The notes under the pieces are model-generated. The model saw only the letters and a list, made by a program, of their open reading frames with translations, did not search any database and was not told the DNA's origin. The translations under genes were made by a program, and so were the position numbers. A stretch of DNA of 7,682 bases. Origin: Planctomycetaceae bacterium UBA4732. GTDB taxonomy: Bacteria; Planctomycetota; Planctomycetia; Gemmatales; Gemmataceae. Positions 5,824 to 7,682 of this stretch are shown here, one piece after another. The DNA lies in NCBI GenBank assembly GCA_002404095.1, contig DHJA01000236.1, positions 1 through 7,682 of the forward strand. The letters run 5' to 3'. Numbering within the stretch: the first letter of the stretch is position 1; each line of letters opens with the position of its first letter.

Positions 5824-6375
5824 ATGATGGTCACGACAGCCATCTCCTATTTCAAGCGTTACAAGATGGAGGTGGACCTCCACGACCTGCCGACGTTGGT
5901 GTTGCCGTCCGACTTTCAATTGCTTCCGTGGAGTGAAGAGGTTTTAACCGCGCACGCCGAGGTTTTGAATGACAGCTTCCATCAGGAAATTGACGCGGTG
6001 ATTTTTCCGAGTCTAAGCAGTCCCAACGGTTGCGTCACCTTGATGAACGTCGTCAGCCGCCGCGTTAATTTCTTGCCGGGAGCGACGTGGCTTGCGGTCG
6101 GTCCGGCCGGTCCATGCGGCGCCATCCAGGGGTTGCACGAGCGCGGCGGCGTGGGAGCTATTCAAAACGTCGGCGTCACGCCGGCTTGGCGCGGACGCGG
6201 CGTGGGCGAGGCGTTGGTGTTGCAGACGCTGCACGGCTTCCGGCGCGCGGGTCTGGGTCGCGCCTTGCTCGAAGTCACCGCCCGGAACGAGGGCGCCCAG
6301 CGCCTTTATCGACGCCTTGGGTTTCGCCGGTTCAAGACGCTATACAAGGCTGTGCCCGATACGCATGAGATGTGA
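5824..6375 (+). CDS. GNAT-family N-acetyltransferase, substrate unknown
   Basis: This 183-residue cytosolic protein has the GNAT fold and should transfer an acetyl group from acetyl-CoA to an amine. The acetyl-CoA loop lies within IQNVGVTPAWRGRGVGEALV (113-132), where RGRGVG at 123-128 fits the R/Q-x-x-G-x-G/A pattern. The C-terminal signature NEGAQRLYRRLGFRR is at 155-169. The N-terminal third (VTTAISYFKRYKMEVDL, then a segment with LPGATWL near 84-90) is not generic GNAT sequence; I associate it with a planctomycete subfamily of unknown substrate. ATG 5824 is chosen because GGAG lies 8 bases before it and a promoter ends just upstream; a second ATG follows directly at 5827. The frame extends to a TTG at 5782, which overlaps the -10 box. 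The M16 gene follows, probably on the same transcript. Candidate substrates include a protein N-terminus, an antibiotic or a small amine; nothing here decides. Confidence 0.87.
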   Translation: MMVTTAISYFKRYKMEVDLHDLPTLVLPSDFQLLPWSEEVLTAHAEVLNDSFHQEIDAVIFPSLSSPNGCVTLMNVVSRRVNFLPGATWLAVGPAGPCGAIQGLHERGGVGAIQNVGVTPAWRGRGVGEALVLQTLHGFRRAGLGRALLEVTARNEGAQRLYRRLGFRRFKTLYKAVPDTHEM

Positions 6376-6411
6376 TGTTTTGCCGCCAAACGTAAACTAT
6401 AAGTCCCATTT

Positions 6412-6416
6412 AGAGG
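6412..6416 (+). promoter_or_regulatory. Ribosome binding site deciding the M16 start
   Basis: AGAGG lies 5 bases before GTG 6422. It favours that GTG over ATG 6365, which overlaps the end of the acetyltransferase gene by 11 bases and has no visible Shine-Dalgarno. Confidence 0.5.
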
Positions 6417-6421
6417 TGCTC

Positions 6422-7657
6422 GTGCCGCAAGAAGTCTTTCAACATTCCTTCGCCAACGGACTGACCCTGTTGGCCGAACTCATACCGCATGTGCGTTCGG
6501 CGGCCCTCAACTTCCTGATCCCGGCCGGCTGCGTCTACGACCGGCCCGACCGTCTCGGCGCTGGCGCCATCCTCGCCGACCTCATCACGCGCGGCGCCGG
6601 CGACCGTGACAGCCGGGAACTTACCCTGGCGATGGACAATCTCGGCCTCGACAGCAGCGAGAGCGTCGGCAGCATCCACATGCGTTTTTGGGGCGCCACC
6701 GTCGCCCGCAACCTGCCCGCCGCCCTCGACCTCTACGGCGATATTTTACGCCGGCCACATCTGCCCGACGACGAGATGGAGGCCGTGCGCTCGCTCGCTC
6801 TTCAAGACATTCGCGGCCTGGAAGACGAGCCGCGCTCCAAGATTCTGGTCGAGTTGCGTAAGCGTCATTACCCTAGTCCGCTCGGCAACGACCATCGTGG
6901 CACTGTCGAGGGCGTTACCGCGCTGACTATTGAGGAGTTACGCGAGCGCCATACCCGCCTGTTTCGCCCGCGCGGCGCCATCCTTGCGGTGGCCGGCAAT
7001 TTCGAGTGGGCGCCGTTGCGCGATCAAGTGGAACGTCTCTTCGGCGACTGGCAGGGCGACGCTCCGCCGCCGCCTCCCCTCGGCGCTCGCGGCGAGAAGC
7101 AAGCGCACATCGCCAAAGACCTGGCTCAGACGCAGATCACCACCGCTTACGCCAGTGTGCCGGTCGGCGACGCCGAATACTACGCCGCAATGGGCGCAGT
7201 CCACGTTTTGTCCGGCGGCATGAGTTCGCGGCTCTTCACCGAGATCCGCGAGAAGCGCGCCCTATGTTATTCCGTATGGGCTTCTTACCAGACCTTCAAA
7301 GACCGCGCTAGCGTAATCGCCTACGCCGGCACAACCAACGAGCGCGCCCAAGAGACGTTTGATGTGCTGATGGGGGAACTACGTCGTCTGCCGGACGGCA
7401 TCGAAACGGAAGAAGTGGAGCGAGTGCAAGCGGGCCTCAAGTCGTCGCTCATCATGCAGCAGGAATCCACATCGGCCCGCGCCCTGGCGTTGGCGTCCGA
7501 CTGGTACAACCTCGGCCGCGTGCGTAGCTTTGACGAAATCCAGTCGGCCGTCAACGCGCTGACGGCGGAATCCATCCTCGCCCACGTCCGCCGTCATCCG
7601 CCGGCCGATTTCACTATCGTCACCCTCGGCCCAAAGCCGTTGGAATTCTTAAATTAA
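6422..7657 (+). CDS. M16 (pitrilysin/MPP-like) protein lacking the zinc-binding motif
   Basis: This 411-residue protein has both halves of an M16B peptidase: an N-terminal domain (about 1-200) and a C-terminal domain (about 225-405) joined by a Pro-rich linker (PPPPPL, 215-220). The zinc site HxxEH is gone. Aligning GxxHFLEHxxxKGT to residues 46-59 puts Ala49, Ala52 and Asp53 where His, Glu and His belong, and the downstream Glu ligand corresponds to Asp129 at the expected distance of 75 residues. The C-terminal half keeps the substrate-binding signature SGGMSSRLFTEIREKRALCY (264-283) with Arg279 and Tyr283. In M16B heterodimers one subunit carries zinc and the other carries this Arg/Tyr pair, so this looks like the non-catalytic partner. 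No signal peptide is seen. GTG 6422 is favoured because it follows AGAGG and gives a start (MPQEVFQHSFANGLTLL) typical of the family; ATG 6365 is the alternative. No zinc-bearing partner is in the window. Confidence 0.9.
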   Translation: MPQEVFQHSFANGLTLLAELIPHVRSAALNFLIPAGCVYDRPDRLGAGAILADLITRGAGDRDSRELTLAMDNLGLDSSESVGSIHMRFWGATVARNLPAALDLYGDILRRPHLPDDEMEAVRSLALQDIRGLEDEPRSKILVELRKRHYPSPLGNDHRGTVEGVTALTIEELRERHTRLFRPRGAILAVAGNFEWAPLRDQVERLFGDWQGDAPPPPPLGARGEKQAHIAKDLAQTQITTAYASVPVGDAEYYAAMGAVHVLSGGMSSRLFTEIREKRALCYSVWASYQTFKDRASVIAYAGTTNERAQETFDVLMGELRRLPDGIETEEVERVQAGLKSSLIMQQESTSARALALASDWYNLGRVRSFDEIQSAVNALTAESILAHVRRHPPADFTIVTLGPKPLEFLN

Positions 7658-7659
7658 GC

Positions 7660-7677
7660 CACAGATTACACAGATTA
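7660..7677. repeat. Tandem duplication of a 9-mer after the M16 gene
   Basis: CACAGATTA occurs twice in direct succession (7660-7668 and 7669-7677), beginning 3 bases after the M16 stop codon. The motif is AT-rich compared with its surroundings. It resembles an intergenic repeat (ccacagatta-cacagatta) found at gene ends in several bacterial phyla. The window ends 5 bases later, so the repeat length and any further copies are unknown. Confidence 0.6.
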
Positions 7678-7682
7678 ACGCA

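Noticed and set aside
5643..5936. 97-codon open frame crossing the second hairpin
   Set aside because: Its first part is translation of the palindromic repeat, and the rest overlaps the acetyltransferase gene out of frame. It is a spurious repeat-derived frame.
6092..6421. Long N-terminal extension of the M16 frame into the acetyltransferase gene
   Set aside because: Most of it overlaps clear GNAT motifs in another frame and resembles no known domain. GTG 6422 with AGAGG gives the usual M16 start and length.
1..7682. CRISPR arrays, tRNA or rRNA genes, transposases, phage or attachment sites
   Set aside because: I looked on both strands and saw no regularly spaced repeats, no tRNA-like cloverleaf, no rRNA signature and no mobile-element gene.

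Overview
The window is GC-rich and gene-dense, with seven protein genes and no RNA genes, CRISPR array or insertion sequence that I can support. The gene families point to a planctomycete, probably Gemmataceae-like. They include a secreted DUF1080 (3-keto-disaccharide hydrolase) protein, a response regulator fused to an RsbW-like ATPase, a hybrid kinase opening with a 'C-x3-H ... C-x2-C' motif of the sort seen on planctomycete signalling kinases, and large palindromic repeats between genes. This assignment is inference from family knowledge; no rRNA or marker gene is present.

Layout: (1) 1-191 has no supported gene and begins with what may be one arm of a dispersed palindromic repeat. (2) 192-1227, plus strand: a low-molecular-weight phosphatase whose P-loop looks like the arginine-phosphatase subtype, then ribose-5-phosphate isomerase B. 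B. subtilis has the same neighbours (ywlE-ywlF). (3) 1222-1284: a near-perfect long hairpin between convergent genes; its left arm contains the rpiB stop codon. (4) 1310-2041, minus strand: secreted DUF1080 protein. (5) 2225-5646, plus strand: a two-gene signalling operon. It consists of a soluble hybrid histidine kinase (Zn-ribbon-like motif, PAS, PAS, HisKA, HATPase, REC, HPt) followed 11 bases later by a REC-HATPase_c_2 protein. (6) 5647-5823: intergenic, with a second, related long hairpin and then a good sigma70-like extended -10 promoter. (7) 5824-7657, plus strand: a GNAT acetyltransferase and an M16 (pitrilysin-like) protein that has lost its zinc-binding motif. (8) 7658-7682: the start of another intergenic region, with a perfect tandem 9-mer.

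How the genes may work together: the kinase contains every step of a His-Asp-His relay, and the next gene supplies a fresh Asp-bearing receiver tied to an RsbW/SpoIIAB-type ATPase. The simplest reading is that the HPt phosphorylates that receiver, which then controls a kinase or anti-sigma-like output. No STAS-domain antagonist or sigma factor lies in the window. The GNAT and M16 genes share a likely promoter, but a functional link between them is not established.

Most of the window is recognisable housekeeping or signalling. The best candidates for something under-described are the phosphorelay-to-RsbW-like coupling, the metal-less M16 protein without a visible active partner, and the two related hairpin repeats.
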